Of a stretch of 42,430 nt of DNA, positions 22,017 to 31,169 are shown piece after piece. The DNA lies in NCBI GenBank assembly GCA_017474925.1, contig JAFVGN010000024.1:1-42430 (forward strand), given 5' to 3'. A model generated the notes under the pieces. It searched no databases and had not been told where the DNA came from. It saw only the letters and a program-made list of their open reading frames with translations. The position numbers were made by a program, and so were the translations under genes. This DNA comes from Prevotella sp. Lineage in GTDB: Bacteria > Bacteroidota > Bacteroidia > Bacteroidales > Bacteroidaceae. Position 1 is the first letter of the stretch. Every line of letters starts with the position of its first letter.

Positions 22017-25000
22017 ACTTCTGTAACTTCTTTAACTTCCTTAACTTCTTTAACTTCTTCTTTTCCCATCACCTTCCAGTAGGCTATCGGCATGATGGTA
22101 AGGATGAAGAACATGGTGATCAGTGCGCCATAGCAGATGACGCATCCCATCGGCGACCACAGGCCCGAACCTCCGAATACCATCGGCACCACACCCATTG
22201 AGGCGGCAGCCGACGTTAGGAAGATAGGACGCATACGGCGCTCTGCAGCCACGTGGATGGCATCCTTCAGCGTGAGGTGTTCTAGTTCGCGCACCTCCGC
22301 GGCATAGTCGAAGAGGATGACGCCGTTGCGCACGAGGATACCCATCAGCGATACGAAGCCGAGGACGGCGGTCAAAGATACGGGCACGCCTCCGAGGAGG
22401 ATACCCATAGCCGTACCGAAGACGCAGAGTGTCAGGCATATCATAATCAGCAGGGCCTCGCTGACACTCTTGAAGTGCCACAGCAGCACGAAGAAGATGA
22501 TGGCAATCGAGATAATCAGGGCATTGACAATCTTTGGAGTGGTATCTTTGTCATCATCATATTGACCACCGATCTCTACCTGCATGCCTTCGGGCAGCTG
22601 GAAACTCTCTAAACGCTTCATGACATCCTTCGTGACGAAGCCCACATTCTTGTCGCGGGCCACCTCGGCCATCACCGTCACAGTGCGCAGACCGTTTCGG
22701 TGACATATCTGACCGAACTGCCAGGAGGGTACAACCTCAGCAAACTGACGCAAAGGAACACTGGGCTGTGTCTCACCCGATGATTCCATGCTGTAGAGGG
22801 CCCCCATACTGGTAGGTATCACAGCGGCGAGTCCGATGGGTATCAATTCGTCCATGATGTTCTGCTTTGTAGCCTGGTCGGCATTGTCGGTCTTCATCTT
22901 CACCTGAACGTCGTAGTCACCCTCCCAGGCGGTGCTTACAGGAAATCCGTCGCCATAGCGGAAGGCCATCTGCATCTCTACGGCTTCGTTGGTGATACCC
23001 AGTCGCGAGGCTTTCTCGTCATCAATCTTGATACGGGTGGTAGAGAGCGGCTCCAGCATGTTGCTGCGCACCAGCAGCAGTTCAGGCATCTGGCGCATGA
23101 TGCCTACCAGACTGTCGCTGTACAGTGCCAGTTGCTCCAGGTTGTCGCTCTTCAGGCGTATTTCCACGGGTACGGCCACCGACGAATAGCTCAACTGCTT
23201 GATTTTAACGTATGCTTCAGGGAAATAGTTCGTTAATTCATCGGTACATTCATCCACCAGACGTTCGGTTGTCTTGTTGTCCTTGGTGTTCACAATGAAC
23301 TGGGCATAGTTCTCATCGGCTATTTGCGGAGCGTAGGCCGTATGGAAGCGCGGCGAGGAACAGCCCTTGAATGAGGCAATGCTCATCACGCCCTCCTTCT
23401 TGGCTATCATGTGCTCCAGCGAGTCAGCCACCACCGAAGTGCGCTCAATGCCCGTGCCGGTGGGTAAGTAGATTTCCACAGCAAACTGGTTACGGTCGGC
23501 ATAAGGCATCATGCGCTGCGGCAGCAGACTGAAGATCCATGCGCCTATGACAACACTGGCTATACCGCCTGCAATGGTCAGCCAGGGATGATCGAAACAC
23601 TTGGCCAGCAGCTTCTGGTAGTACTTGTCGAGAATGTCGAGCAGGTTGAAAGGCTTCTTGCCGTCTGCGCGTGTCTTCGTCTCCATAGGTTTGCGGATGA
23701 AGAAGTACTGCAGGATGGGCAGCAGCGTCTGGGCGATAATCATCGAGGCGAAGAGCACGATGGAGATGGCCCAGGGGAACGACAGCAGGAAGTCATGGAA
23801 CTGTCCCGTCATGACGACGAGGAACGGGAAGAACGTCACCGATATACACAGCGTGGCGGTGAAGATAGACTTCAGGAAGTGGACGGTGGCATCAATCGAA
23901 GCCTGCCAGCGCGTCTTTCCCTCGGCCATCATCTCTAAATAGGAGTCGATAATCACGATGGAGTCGTCGACTATCATACCTAACGTTACAATCAGGGCGG
24001 CCAGCGTCACCGTGTTCAGCTCGATGTCGAACATATAGAACAGACCCAGCGAGACGAAGATGGTGATGGGCATCGTGCCGGCGGCCACGGCGGCAACACG
24101 GAACGGCATAATCAGCACCACTACAAGGACAACCGTACAGATGGCTATCATCAGTTCGTGGAGGAAGTTCTCGATGGAGTCGTCCACCACCTTGGCCTGG
24201 TCGGTAATGGCATTTAGCTGCACGTCATCGGGGATGTGCTGTTTGAAGTTGGCCAGTTTCTTGTTGATGGCCTCACCCATGCTCGACACGTCCTGTCCCT
24301 TCTTGATTTCCACCGACAGCAGCAGACACTTTGTGCCATTGTTGGTGATGAACGACTTGGGTTGCGGATATTCGCGCTTTACCGTAGCCACATCTTTCAG
24401 ACGTACCGTATTGCCAGCGTCATCGGTATAGATGACGGTGTTCTCTACATCGTATATCTTGTTCAGTGCATGGTCTACATAGATAGGCGACTTGTATCCG
24501 TCGTTCTTGACACGACCGGCAGTGGTAACAAATCCCTTGCCTCGCAGTTGCTGGGCGATGGTCAGGTAACTGATGCCATAGTGCGACAGCTTGTCGGAGT
24601 TCAGGTAGATACTGATCTGGTCGTGCTGCAGTCCGGACACACTCATCTTACCCACGCTCGGTATCATGCGCAGCGAGTCGATCAGCGAGTTCATATAGTC
24701 GTTCAGCTCGCGATAGGTCTTCTCGTCCGACTCCATGGCCAGTAGCAGTGCCGAGGTGTCGCCGAAGTCGTCGTTCACCAGAATGGTCAGCACACCATCG
24801 GGCAGTTCGTTCTTGAATACCTGTACACCGTGCTTGAACTTCGACCAGAACTCGTCTTTGTTGGTCAGATCGTCGTTCAGTTCCACCTGAATGATGCTCA
24901 GGCCCTCTTTTGAGTACGATATGGTTTTCTCCTTCTTCACCTCGCGGTAGGTAAAGATGTATTTCTCCAACGGCTTTGTCACCTGCTCTTCCATCTCCTG

Positions 25001-25192
25001 GGCTGTCACGCCGGGATAGACGGCCACGACGATGCCCTGGCGGATGGTGAAGTCGGGGAACTCGTTCTTGTTGATGTTGGCCAGTCCATAAATGCCCAGA
25101 GCCACCAGGCAGCTCACCAACAGTATGATAATCTGCCGGTAGTGCATCGACCACTCCTGCAGACTCATCTTTTTCACTTTCTTTTCTTCCAT
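22013..25192 (-). CDS. RND-family efflux transporter (HAE1-like inner-membrane pump)
   Basis: 1059 residues, the normal RND size, with twelve helices: one at ~19-38, six at ~335-545, and the second half from ~550 with the last five at ~880-1045. The proton-relay DD of helix 4 is in LAALIVTLGMIVDDSIVI (~400). Porter-domain motifs include VYPGVTAQEMEEQVTKPLE (~59) and the second-half equivalent. Substrate class (drugs, bile acids, lipids) cannot be told. The C-terminus is a KEV tripeptide repeat (KEEVKEVKEVKEVTEV) made by a 12-bp tandem DNA repeat just before the tolC-like gene. Operon order: membrane-fusion protein, pump, outer-membrane protein. Confidence 0.95.
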   Translation of the reverse strand: MEEKKVKKMSLQEWSMHYRQIIILLVSCLVALGIYGLANINKNEFPDFTIRQGIVVAVYPGVTAQEMEEQVTKPLEKYIFTYREVKKEKTISYSKEGLSIIQVELNDDLTNKDEFWSKFKHGVQVFKNELPDGVLTILVNDDFGDTSALLLAMESDEKTYRELNDYMNSLIDSLRMIPSVGKMSVSGLQHDQISIYLNSDKLSHYGISYLTIAQQLRGKGFVTTAGRVKNDGYKSPIYVDHALNKIYDVENTVIYTDDAGNTVRLKDVATVKREYPQPKSFITNNGTKCLLLSVEIKKGQDVSSMGEAINKKLANFKQHIPDDVQLNAITDQAKVVDDSIENFLHELMIAICTVVLVVVLIMPFRVAAVAAGTMPITIFVSLGLFYMFDIELNTVTLAALIVTLGMIVDDSIVIIDSYLEMMAEGKTRWQASIDATVHFLKSIFTATLCISVTFFPFLVVMTGQFHDFLLSFPWAISIVLFASMIIAQTLLPILQYFFIRKPMETKTRADGKKPFNLLDILDKYYQKLLAKCFDHPWLTIAGGIASVVIGAWIFSLLPQRMMPYADRNQFAVEIYLPTGTGIERTSVVADSLEHMIAKKEGVMSIASFKGCSSPRFHTAYAPQIADENYAQFIVNTKDNKTTERLVDECTDELTNYFPEAYVKIKQLSYSSVAVPVEIRLKSDNLEQLALYSDSLVGIMRQMPELLLVRSNMLEPLSTTRIKIDDEKASRLGITNEAVEMQMAFRYGDGFPVSTAWEGDYDVQVKMKTDNADQATKQNIMDELIPIGLAAVIPTSMGALYSMESSGETQPSVPLRQFAEVVPSWQFGQICHRNGLRTVTVMAEVARDKNVGFVTKDVMKRLESFQLPEGMQVEIGGQYDDDKDTTPKIVNALIISIAIIFFVLLWHFKSVSEALLIMICLTLCVFGTAMGILLGGVPVSLTAVLGFVSLMGILVRNGVILFDYAAEVRELEHLTLKDAIHVAAERRMRPIFLTSAAASMGVVPMVFGGSGLWSPMGCVICYGALITMFFILTIMPIAYWKVMGKEEVKEVKEVKEVTEV
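22017..22064 (-). repeat. 12-bp tandem repeat at the end of the RND gene
   Basis: Repeated AAGTTAAAGAAG-like units (about four, the second and fourth slightly changed), coding KEV-KEV-KEV-TEV. Slippage would add or remove four residues without a frameshift. Confidence 0.6.
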
Positions 25193-25210
25193 AATCTTAA
25201 AGCGGTAGCA

Positions 25211-25254
25211 AATTCTTCACTCTTCACTCTTCACTTTTCACTCTTCACTTCACG
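25211..25254. repeat. Tandem TTCACTC repeat between pump and fusion-protein genes
   Basis: TTCTTCACTCTTCACTC continued as CTTCACTTTTCACTCTTCAC; a 7-bp unit repeated about five times, filling most of the 52-base gap. The first 15 bases (AATTCTTCACTCTTC) also occur inside mfd at 6973-6987. Confidence 0.6.
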
Positions 25255-26270
25255 ATTTCCACATTCATGCCGTTGCTTACCTTCTGCTGTCCGGCCACGA
25301 TGAGCTTGTCGCCTGCAGAAAGTCCGCCACTAACCTGGGCACCCTGAGCGGTCTCTTTGCTGATGATGATTTCACGCTTCAGGGCCTTGTTCCCATTGAC
25401 TACCCAGACGAAGGTCTTGTTATCGCTGTCAAGCTGTACCAGGTTGGCGGGAATGAACACACCCGTCGTACCCTGCATATAGTTGGTGAACACCTGACAA
25501 ATCATACCGGGAAGCAGTTTGCCGTCGTGGTTCTGAACGGTAGCCTTTACTTCATAGGTACGCGAACGGGGGTCTGCACTCACGCCACGCTCCGTCACAT
25601 GACCGGAAAACTCGCGGTTGGCCAGTGCGGGCACCACTATCTTCATCGACGAACTCTTGGCAATGCGCTGGATATCATCCTCAGGCACCGCTATCTTCAC
25701 CTTCACACTGCCGATGTTTACCAGTTTCGCAATGGGCATTCCAGGGGATGCGTTCTCACCAACCTCGGCAAACTTCGTAGAAATATAGCCACTTGACGGT
25801 GCATACAGTTTGGTATCGCCCAGCGCCTTTTTGGCCATTGCTTCCTGTGCAGTGGCACTCTTCAGTTGGTTCTCAATGGAAATCCACTGCATCTCGGGCA
25901 GTGAACCGGCATCGTGCAGCTCCTTCATGCGGTTGTAGGTGTCCTGCGCCTGATCCAGCGAAGTCTTGCTGATGGTATAGGCGTTCTGCAGCGTCGTAGG
26001 GTCCAGCTCTGCTATCAGCTGACCTTTGCCCACCATCTGACCCTCGTTGACATAGATACGCTTGATGGTACCAGCAGTGGCAAACGACAGTGAAATACCG
26101 TTTGCCTCCTCGATGGTTCCTGAGAAGCCTTGTTCGCCGTTCACAGCCTCGGCACGTATCTCCTGAACCTTCACTCTTACCGTCTGCTCAGCGGCAGCTT
26201 GTTTCTTCTCACCACAGCTGCATAGTGCCATCAGCACCGTTACAGCCAACATGATTTTTCTTGTCTTCAT
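25245..26270 (-). CDS. Membrane-fusion (periplasmic adaptor) lipoprotein
   Basis: 341 residues. Lipoprotein signal with lipobox LCSC (Cys ~19) followed by GEKKQ. Adaptor architecture is clear: barrel-sandwich half (GTIKRIYVNEGQMVGKGQLIAELDPT, ~68-93), alpha hairpin (~95-150), the second lipoyl half (LYAPSSGYISTKFAEVGENASPGMPIAKLV, ~152-180), beta-barrel, and membrane-proximal domain (DNKTFVWVVNGNKALKREIII...VSGGLSAGDKLIVAGQQKVSNG). It couples the RND pump to the TolC-like channel. First gene of the operon, divergent from the AraC regulator; a -7-like element (complement of 26317-26324) lies 47 bases upstream. Confidence 0.94.
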   Translation of the reverse strand: MKTRKIMLAVTVLMALCSCGEKKQAAAEQTVRVKVQEIRAEAVNGEQGFSGTIEEANGISLSFATAGTIKRIYVNEGQMVGKGQLIAELDPTTLQNAYTISKTSLDQAQDTYNRMKELHDAGSLPEMQWISIENQLKSATAQEAMAKKALGDTKLYAPSSGYISTKFAEVGENASPGMPIAKLVNIGSVKVKIAVPEDDIQRIAKSSSMKIVVPALANREFSGHVTERGVSADPRSRTYEVKATVQNHDGKLLPGMICQVFTNYMQGTTGVFIPANLVQLDSDNKTFVWVVNGNKALKREIIISKETAQGAQVSGGLSAGDKLIVAGQQKVSNGMNVEIVK

Positions 26271-26316
26271 TGCTTCTTTATCATGATTAAACTATTTGCT
26301 CCATTTTTCAACTTGG

Positions 26317-26324
26317 CAAAAATA
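26317..26324 (-). promoter_or_regulatory. -7 element of the efflux operon
   Basis: Minus strand TATTTTTG, 46 bases before the start codon. The -33 TTTG is not seen at the usual distance, which fits an activator-dependent promoter. Confidence 0.45.
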
Positions 26325-26463
26325 GGAAAAAAACACCATTCGGGAATGTTCTATTTGTCCACAACTGTGACGAAAATAACATTTTGACTATATTTTCTTA
26401 CCAATAGGATATTGTTTCTCACTTTTTTTCCCGAATTTTGTAATCGTAAAACTATATTTGAAA

Positions 26464-27399
26464 ATGGTAGATATCAAACAACTATCTTCCCGGTATAAGG
26501 AACAGTGTATCAGTCTTGAAGACAGCGATGAGATTGTGATGATCGAGAATTACATTCCGATTGGCAACAATGATGTGTATCTTGGCGATTATGGGCTGCT
26601 CATTATCTGTACTGAAGGCACGGTACACTTTAAGTACTACGGTGAAGAGATACAGCTCAACAAGAACGAAATGTTCGCCTTTAGGTTAAAGAAAAGTATC
26701 ATCAGTAACATCAAAGTATCGCCAGACTTTAATTGCCGACAGATGTGGATCACCGCCAGGGCTTTTTGGAATATTGATATGTATGAAACGAAGGGCCTGT
26801 CGGACATCTTCACGATGAACATCCCCAAAGTACGGCTCTCCGACAAAGACGCCGTCATGCTCGGGGAGTATTTCCATCTGCTATGTCAACGGATAAAAGA
26901 CAACACTCCGTACTATTTCGATAACATTGTAAGATCTGTTACCGGTGCCTTTGTGTTGGAAGTGCTGAGCCTGTTGCGGGATGAAAACACACGCTCCAAG
27001 ATGCATGATGACGGCAAAACGGCAAGCAACATTCATGGCAGGCAACTGGTAGACAGGTTTATGAGGTTGGTGGAACAGTGTGACGGCCGCATCCGTAAGG
27101 TTGAGGAGTATGCCAGCCAACTCAACGTCACCTCCAAATATCTGTCAGTACTCGTGAAGGATACGTTAGACCGCACCCCGAGCGAGATGATACGTTTCTT
27201 TACCCTCAAGGCCATTGAGCGGCGCCTTCGCTACACCGACATGACCATGCAGGAGATTACCTACGACCTGAAATTCCCCAACGCATCCTTCTTCGGCAAA
27301 TACTGCAAGGAGCATTTGGGCATGACACCTGTTGAGTATCGCAACAAGTACCACAAAAACGTTATCAACAGCCATCCGGAGCCTGAACAGACTATATGA
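26464..27399 (+). CDS. AraC-family transcriptional regulator
   Basis: 311 residues from the ATG at 26464 (the upstream in-frame TTG is the end of a TATATTTG element). N-terminal cupin-like sensing domain (~20-100), helical linker, and a C-terminal double HTH (~210-305): VEEYASQLNVTSKYLSVLVKDTLDRTPSEMI, then MTMQEITYDLKFPNASFFGKYCKEHLGMTPVEYR. It is divergent from the efflux operon and its stop overlaps the GH2 start by four bases (ATGA). It may regulate either or both; similar regulators often sit beside RND operons in this group. Effector unknown. Confidence 0.92.
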   Translation: MVDIKQLSSRYKEQCISLEDSDEIVMIENYIPIGNNDVYLGDYGLLIICTEGTVHFKYYGEEIQLNKNEMFAFRLKKSIISNIKVSPDFNCRQMWITARAFWNIDMYETKGLSDIFTMNIPKVRLSDKDAVMLGEYFHLLCQRIKDNTPYYFDNIVRSVTGAFVLEVLSLLRDENTRSKMHDDGKTASNIHGRQLVDRFMRLVEQCDGRIRKVEEYASQLNVTSKYLSVLVKDTLDRTPSEMIRFFTLKAIERRLRYTDMTMQEITYDLKFPNASFFGKYCKEHLGMTPVEYRNKYHKNVINSHPEPEQTI

Positions 27400-30227
27400 A
27401 ACGATTCCTAGTCTTTTTGTCATTGGTCATTCTTCATCATTGGCTATCCTTGAGTCCTGGAAGGGCGCAGGTGGCCGATGCCTTCAAGGGTGTCTGGCCT
27501 GTTACGGACAAGACCATGATGAAGTCGCTGAATGGCGAGTGGAAGCTAAAGGTCGTCAAGGGTATTGGCGGCGACAACAGCGTGCCGGCAGCCGATGCGT
27601 CATGGCGCACGATTCCTGTTCCCGGCTGCTGGGAAACCTATGGCTTCTGCAAGCCATGGTATGACTATCCTGACTCGCTGACGGGCTACTATCGCACGTC
27701 GTTCACTGTGCCTGAGGCATGGAAGGGGCAGCAAGTCTACGTCCGTCTGGATGGGGTGCTGCGTGGCTACGACCTGTGGCTCAACGACCAGTATGTAGGT
27801 ACATGGGAGTCTGGCTACAACACCTGCTTGTTCAATCTGACGCCTTATCTCACACGTCAGGCTTTCAAGGGCGGACGGCAGCAGCTGGCCCTGCGTGTCT
27901 ACAGCCGTTTCAAGGGCTATGAGTTCGACTGCTTCGACGACTGGGCAGCGATGGGTATCTTCCGTGACGTCTCGCTGATGGCTGTTCCCAAGACCCACTT
28001 AAGCGACCTGACGGTGACTACGCACGCGGATGGTACGGTTGTCGTGACGTCCCAGATAGCCCATGCTACGAAGCACACCTCTGTCAATTATGCCATTGCT
28101 GACGCGCAAGGCCGTATTGTCTCTACAGGGGAAAAGATTGCAAAACCCCGCCTGTGGACTGCCGAGACACCTTATTTATATACGTTATACGTATATGTCA
28201 AGGAGAAAGGTAGGACCATTCAGACGTTTACCCAAAAGATAGGCATTCGCGAAGTCAGCATCACCGGCAATGTGCTGAAGGTGAACGGACAACCCGTCAA
28301 GTTGCGCGGTGTCAACGCCCATGCTACCGACCCGCACACCGTGAAGGTCATTTCCGACAGTCTTACCCTGAAGGACATGAAGATGATGAAGGAGGCCTCT
28401 GTCAACTTCATGCGCCTGTCACATTATCCCCGCGAACCCCGCTTCTACGAATTAGCTGACTCGCTGGGCTTCTATCTCGTGGATGAGGTACCTTTCGGCT
28501 TTGGCGACAAGCATCTGTCTGACACCAGCTATCAAGATATTCTCATGACGCGTGCCCTTGCCACCGTGAAGCGCGACAAGCTGCACCCCTCGGTCATCGT
28601 TTGGAGCGTCGGCAACGAGAACCCGCTGCCTCAGACCTGTGTGGAGGTTGGCAACTACGTGGGGAGCCTCGATGCCTCACGGCCCTATTGTTTCCCGCAG
28701 GTGGGCAGCTACTTCCGTCGTTTCTGGGAGTCGAAAAGGCTGAAACCCAGTGAAGGTGCTCCGTCGCCGTTCCCCTCTGCTGCCGCCGTCTATGCGCCTC
28801 ACTATCCTACTACCAGTCAGATGGATGGTTTCTACCAGCATCTGGACCGCCCCGTCATCTTCACCGAGTACTGCCATACGCTGGGCATCTCGTTCGAGGA
28901 CCATGACCGCCAGTGGGAAATCATCGAACGCACCCCGGGCATTGCCGGAGGCGCTGTCTGGGAATGGGCCGACCAGGGTGTGCCGTTCAAGGCCCCGATG
29001 GGCGACCGCTATGGCTACGATGAGCGGGTCTTTACCTCTTCCAGTGGCGGTTTCGCCATGCATGGAAACAAAGGCACCGACGGTCTGGTCTATGCTGACC
29101 GCACGCCGTTGCCCAACTACTATGAGCTTCAGCACAACTACGCCCGTGCCTTTGTGTCAGAGGTGAAGGACGGGGTACTGACCGTCGTGAACCGCTACGA
29201 CTTCCTGAACCTGAAGGATAACGTTACCTTCCACTGGGCGCTGACCAACGACCGTGACACGCTTCTCCGGGGAACATTTAGCCCTGACTGCCAGCCCCAC
29301 GCGTCGACAGCCTACAACTTGGACCTGCCAAAACAGATGGCGACACCACACTTTGACCAGCAGTCAAACGGTGGCATCAGTCTGTTGCAGTTGGACATCG
29401 AGGATGCACAGGGTCACACCTTCCTCCACCAGAGTTTCGTACTCAGCAAACCCGCGCTGCAATGGACTGGCAAGGGCGACCCCATGACGCTGATACAGCA
29501 AGGCCCCCTTGTCCGTGTAGGCCGTAAGGCCACGATGGGTGAGTTGATGAGAGTGAGGGACAGCCGCATCGACAAGTATCTCCAGCCTTTGGAGAATCCC
29601 TATGTGAAGGCCCGTGTGGACATGACCCAGGAAGCGACGGGCATCCAGGTGAGTTATACGCTGACGCCCGACACCACCTCGCGCTTCCTCTCCGAACTCG
29701 GCATTGCCTTCCTGCTCGACAGCAGTCTCGATCGTGTTCAGTGGATAGGGCAGGGGCCGTTCCCGTCCTATCCCGGGCGCCGACAGGCTAACAGGTTCGG
29801 CTTCTGGGCCAAGCACAAGGACGACCTCTACTTCGATGGTAACCGTATGGGCGTGGATGCCGCCTATGTCAGCGACAGTCTCGGCAACGGCCTGCTCATT
29901 GTGGGAGACAGTCTGAACCTGAACTTCGAACAAACTGACCTCGGCATCGTCCTTTCCGTCAATGCCGCCGTCAGCGGTCAGGGGCCCAAGTTCGCACGCA
30001 CCGCCTTCCCCGTTATCTCCAAAGACGTTGGCACACTGACAGGCCACTTCCGCATCTACCGGGTCAGCAGCCAGGACTCATCTGCCGCTCAGGAGTCATC
30101 TGCTGCTCTCCGTCGTTTGTTCCTGCCTCCTGCTGACATACCGTCACCCTTCCGTCCGTTCGAAAAACAGTACGACACTTACAACATCCATTTCAATAAG
30201 GTTTTAGGTGGTGCCTCTGGCCAATAG
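27396..30227 (+). CDS. Glycoside hydrolase family 2, beta-galactosidase (LacZ-like), exported
   Basis: 943 residues, somewhat short of E. coli LacZ (1023). Signal peptide ends near PGRAQ (~25). Then sugar-binding jelly-roll (SLNGEWKLK...PVPGCWETYGF...YRTSFTVP), immunoglobulin-like domain, TIM barrel with acid/base E408 (VIVWSVGNENP) and nucleophile E491 (VIFTEYCHTLG), and the C-terminal Bgal_small domain (VQWIGQGPFPSYPGRRQANRFG, ~785-805). It hydrolyses terminal beta-galactosides, probably in the periplasm. Cotranscribed with the AraC gene by ATGA overlap. The signal peptide codons contain a TCATTGGTCATTCTTCAT repeat-like run. Terminator 30232-30283. Confidence 0.93.
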   Translation: MKRFLVFLSLVILHHWLSLSPGRAQVADAFKGVWPVTDKTMMKSLNGEWKLKVVKGIGGDNSVPAADASWRTIPVPGCWETYGFCKPWYDYPDSLTGYYRTSFTVPEAWKGQQVYVRLDGVLRGYDLWLNDQYVGTWESGYNTCLFNLTPYLTRQAFKGGRQQLALRVYSRFKGYEFDCFDDWAAMGIFRDVSLMAVPKTHLSDLTVTTHADGTVVVTSQIAHATKHTSVNYAIADAQGRIVSTGEKIAKPRLWTAETPYLYTLYVYVKEKGRTIQTFTQKIGIREVSITGNVLKVNGQPVKLRGVNAHATDPHTVKVISDSLTLKDMKMMKEASVNFMRLSHYPREPRFYELADSLGFYLVDEVPFGFGDKHLSDTSYQDILMTRALATVKRDKLHPSVIVWSVGNENPLPQTCVEVGNYVGSLDASRPYCFPQVGSYFRRFWESKRLKPSEGAPSPFPSAAAVYAPHYPTTSQMDGFYQHLDRPVIFTEYCHTLGISFEDHDRQWEIIERTPGIAGGAVWEWADQGVPFKAPMGDRYGYDERVFTSSSGGFAMHGNKGTDGLVYADRTPLPNYYELQHNYARAFVSEVKDGVLTVVNRYDFLNLKDNVTFHWALTNDRDTLLRGTFSPDCQPHASTAYNLDLPKQMATPHFDQQSNGGISLLQLDIEDAQGHTFLHQSFVLSKPALQWTGKGDPMTLIQQGPLVRVGRKATMGELMRVRDSRIDKYLQPLENPYVKARVDMTQEATGIQVSYTLTPDTTSRFLSELGIAFLLDSSLDRVQWIGQGPFPSYPGRRQANRFGFWAKHKDDLYFDGNRMGVDAAYVSDSLGNGLLIVGDSLNLNFEQTDLGIVLSVNAAVSGQGPKFARTAFPVISKDVGTLTGHFRIYRVSSQDSSAAQESSAALRRLFLPPADIPSPFRPFEKQYDTYNIHFNKVLGGASGQ

Positions 30228-30231
30228 GCAT

Positions 30232-30283
30232 AAAAAACAGGAAGGAGCCTCGTTGTATGAAGCCCCCTCCCGTTCTGTTTTTT
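30232..30283. terminator. Bidirectional terminator between GH2 and HU-related genes
   Basis: AAAAAACAG (30232-30240) pairs with CTGTTTTTT (30275-30283), with GGAGG-rich inner pairing. Convergent genes end on both sides. Confidence 0.75.
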
Positions 30284-30298
30284 CGAGGAAGGAGTAAC

Positions 30299-30904
30299 TT
30301 ACCCTTCTGCGCCGCCGCCACCGCCGGGCAGACCACCACCACCGTTGTCACCGCCGTTGTCGCCGGTGTTGTCGCCAGTGTTGTCACCGCCGTTCTGGGT
30401 GTTGTCACCCTCGTTGCCGCCTTCAGCGCTACCCTTGGCAGCGGCAATCTCTGCCTTGGTCTTGTCGGTCCAGGCCAGCTTGACGTCCTTCTTCAGCTCC
30501 TCGCGGGTGAAGTCGCCCGTCGACTGGGCCAGCAGCTTGACCGTCTTGACAGCGGCACCCGTCTTGGCACCCTCAGGCAGCGTACCCATGGTAGCAGAGG
30601 CCACCTTGTCGTTCTCGGCGTCGTACAGGGTCTCCAGGGCGTTGGCCTCTACGGTTGCCTTGAAGATGGCCAGGTTGTCAATCTTGACGGTGTTGCCCAT
30701 CAGGATTTGCTCGCGCACGCACTTGACGAAGTCGATGAGGATACCCGTGATGCTGCCCTCAGAGAACATCGTGTTGTGCTCCGACATGTGACGTGCCATG
30801 TCCTGGACGCTCAGCGTCTGTTTGTAACTCACGCGGGCGTACAGCTTGCCCGCCTGTTCGGTTTCCGAACCCTCGGTCACCTTGGAAAGATACAGTTCTA
30901 TCAT
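30299..30904 (-). CDS. HU-related DNA-binding protein with acidic Gly/Asn tail
   Basis: 201 residues from the ATG at 30904. Residues 1-125 fit the HU-related family of Bacteroidetes (MIELYLSKV, KLYARVSYKQTLSVQDMARHMSEHNTMFSEGSITGILIDFVKCVREQILMGNTVKI, TVEANALET). HU-like proteins bend or bundle DNA. The last ~40 residues are a tandem GGDNTGDN-type tail ending in poly-Gly; such tails are common in this family. It lies downstream of the primase cassette on the same strand but has its own promoter, with the 21-bp array upstream. Confidence 0.82.
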   Translation of the reverse strand: MIELYLSKVTEGSETEQAGKLYARVSYKQTLSVQDMARHMSEHNTMFSEGSITGILIDFVKCVREQILMGNTVKIDNLAIFKATVEANALETLYDAENDKVASATMGTLPEGAKTGAAVKTVKLLAQSTGDFTREELKKDVKLAWTDKTKAEIAAAKGSAEGGNEGDNTQNGGDNTGDNTGDNGGDNGGGGLPGGGGGAEG

Positions 30905-31000
30905 ACCGTTTGTTATGTTTTTTGTGGTATTAGAAACTCGTTGGACCAACTACATCGGGTGGCCCTTCCCGCCTTTATAATCCTATTTTGAATTATAATG

Positions 31001-31032
31001 CAAAGATACAAAAAATATCTGAAACCACCAAA
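31001..31032 (-). promoter_or_regulatory. Promoter of the HU-related gene, extended -33
   Basis: Minus strand TTTG (complement of 31029-31032), 20 bases, TATCTTTG (complement of 31001-31008). Extended as TTTGGTGGTTTCA; 26 of 33 positions agree with the macro-gene promoter. A ~95-base leader precedes the start codon. Confidence 0.8.
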
Positions 31033-31085
31033 TTTTCCCGCAATTTTTTTCTTAAAAAATGCACAATAGTAAATCATCTGATTAT

Positions 31086-31169
31086 CAATAACGCACCCTT
31101 ATTCGGCAATAACCTTGGGTTATTGCGCAATAAGGGTCGAGTATTGCATAATACCCGGCCCTTGTCTTG
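31086..31169. repeat. 21-bp phased repeat array, copy B
   Basis: Units start at 31086, 31107 and 31128 (CAATAA) and 31149 (TAATAC, degenerate); TTATT-type half-sites at 31099, 31120 and 31141 keep the same 21-bp step. The unit at 31107 is a full palindrome, CAATAA-N7-TTATTG. The array ends exactly at the DUF3987 stop and lies 53 bases upstream of the HU-gene -33. Confidence 0.8.

Noticed and set aside
30257-30991. Plus-strand frame of 244 codons opposite the HU-related gene
   Set aside because: Its Val/Thr/Ala-rich start is the complement of the Gly/Asn tail; the sense gene has promoter and family support.
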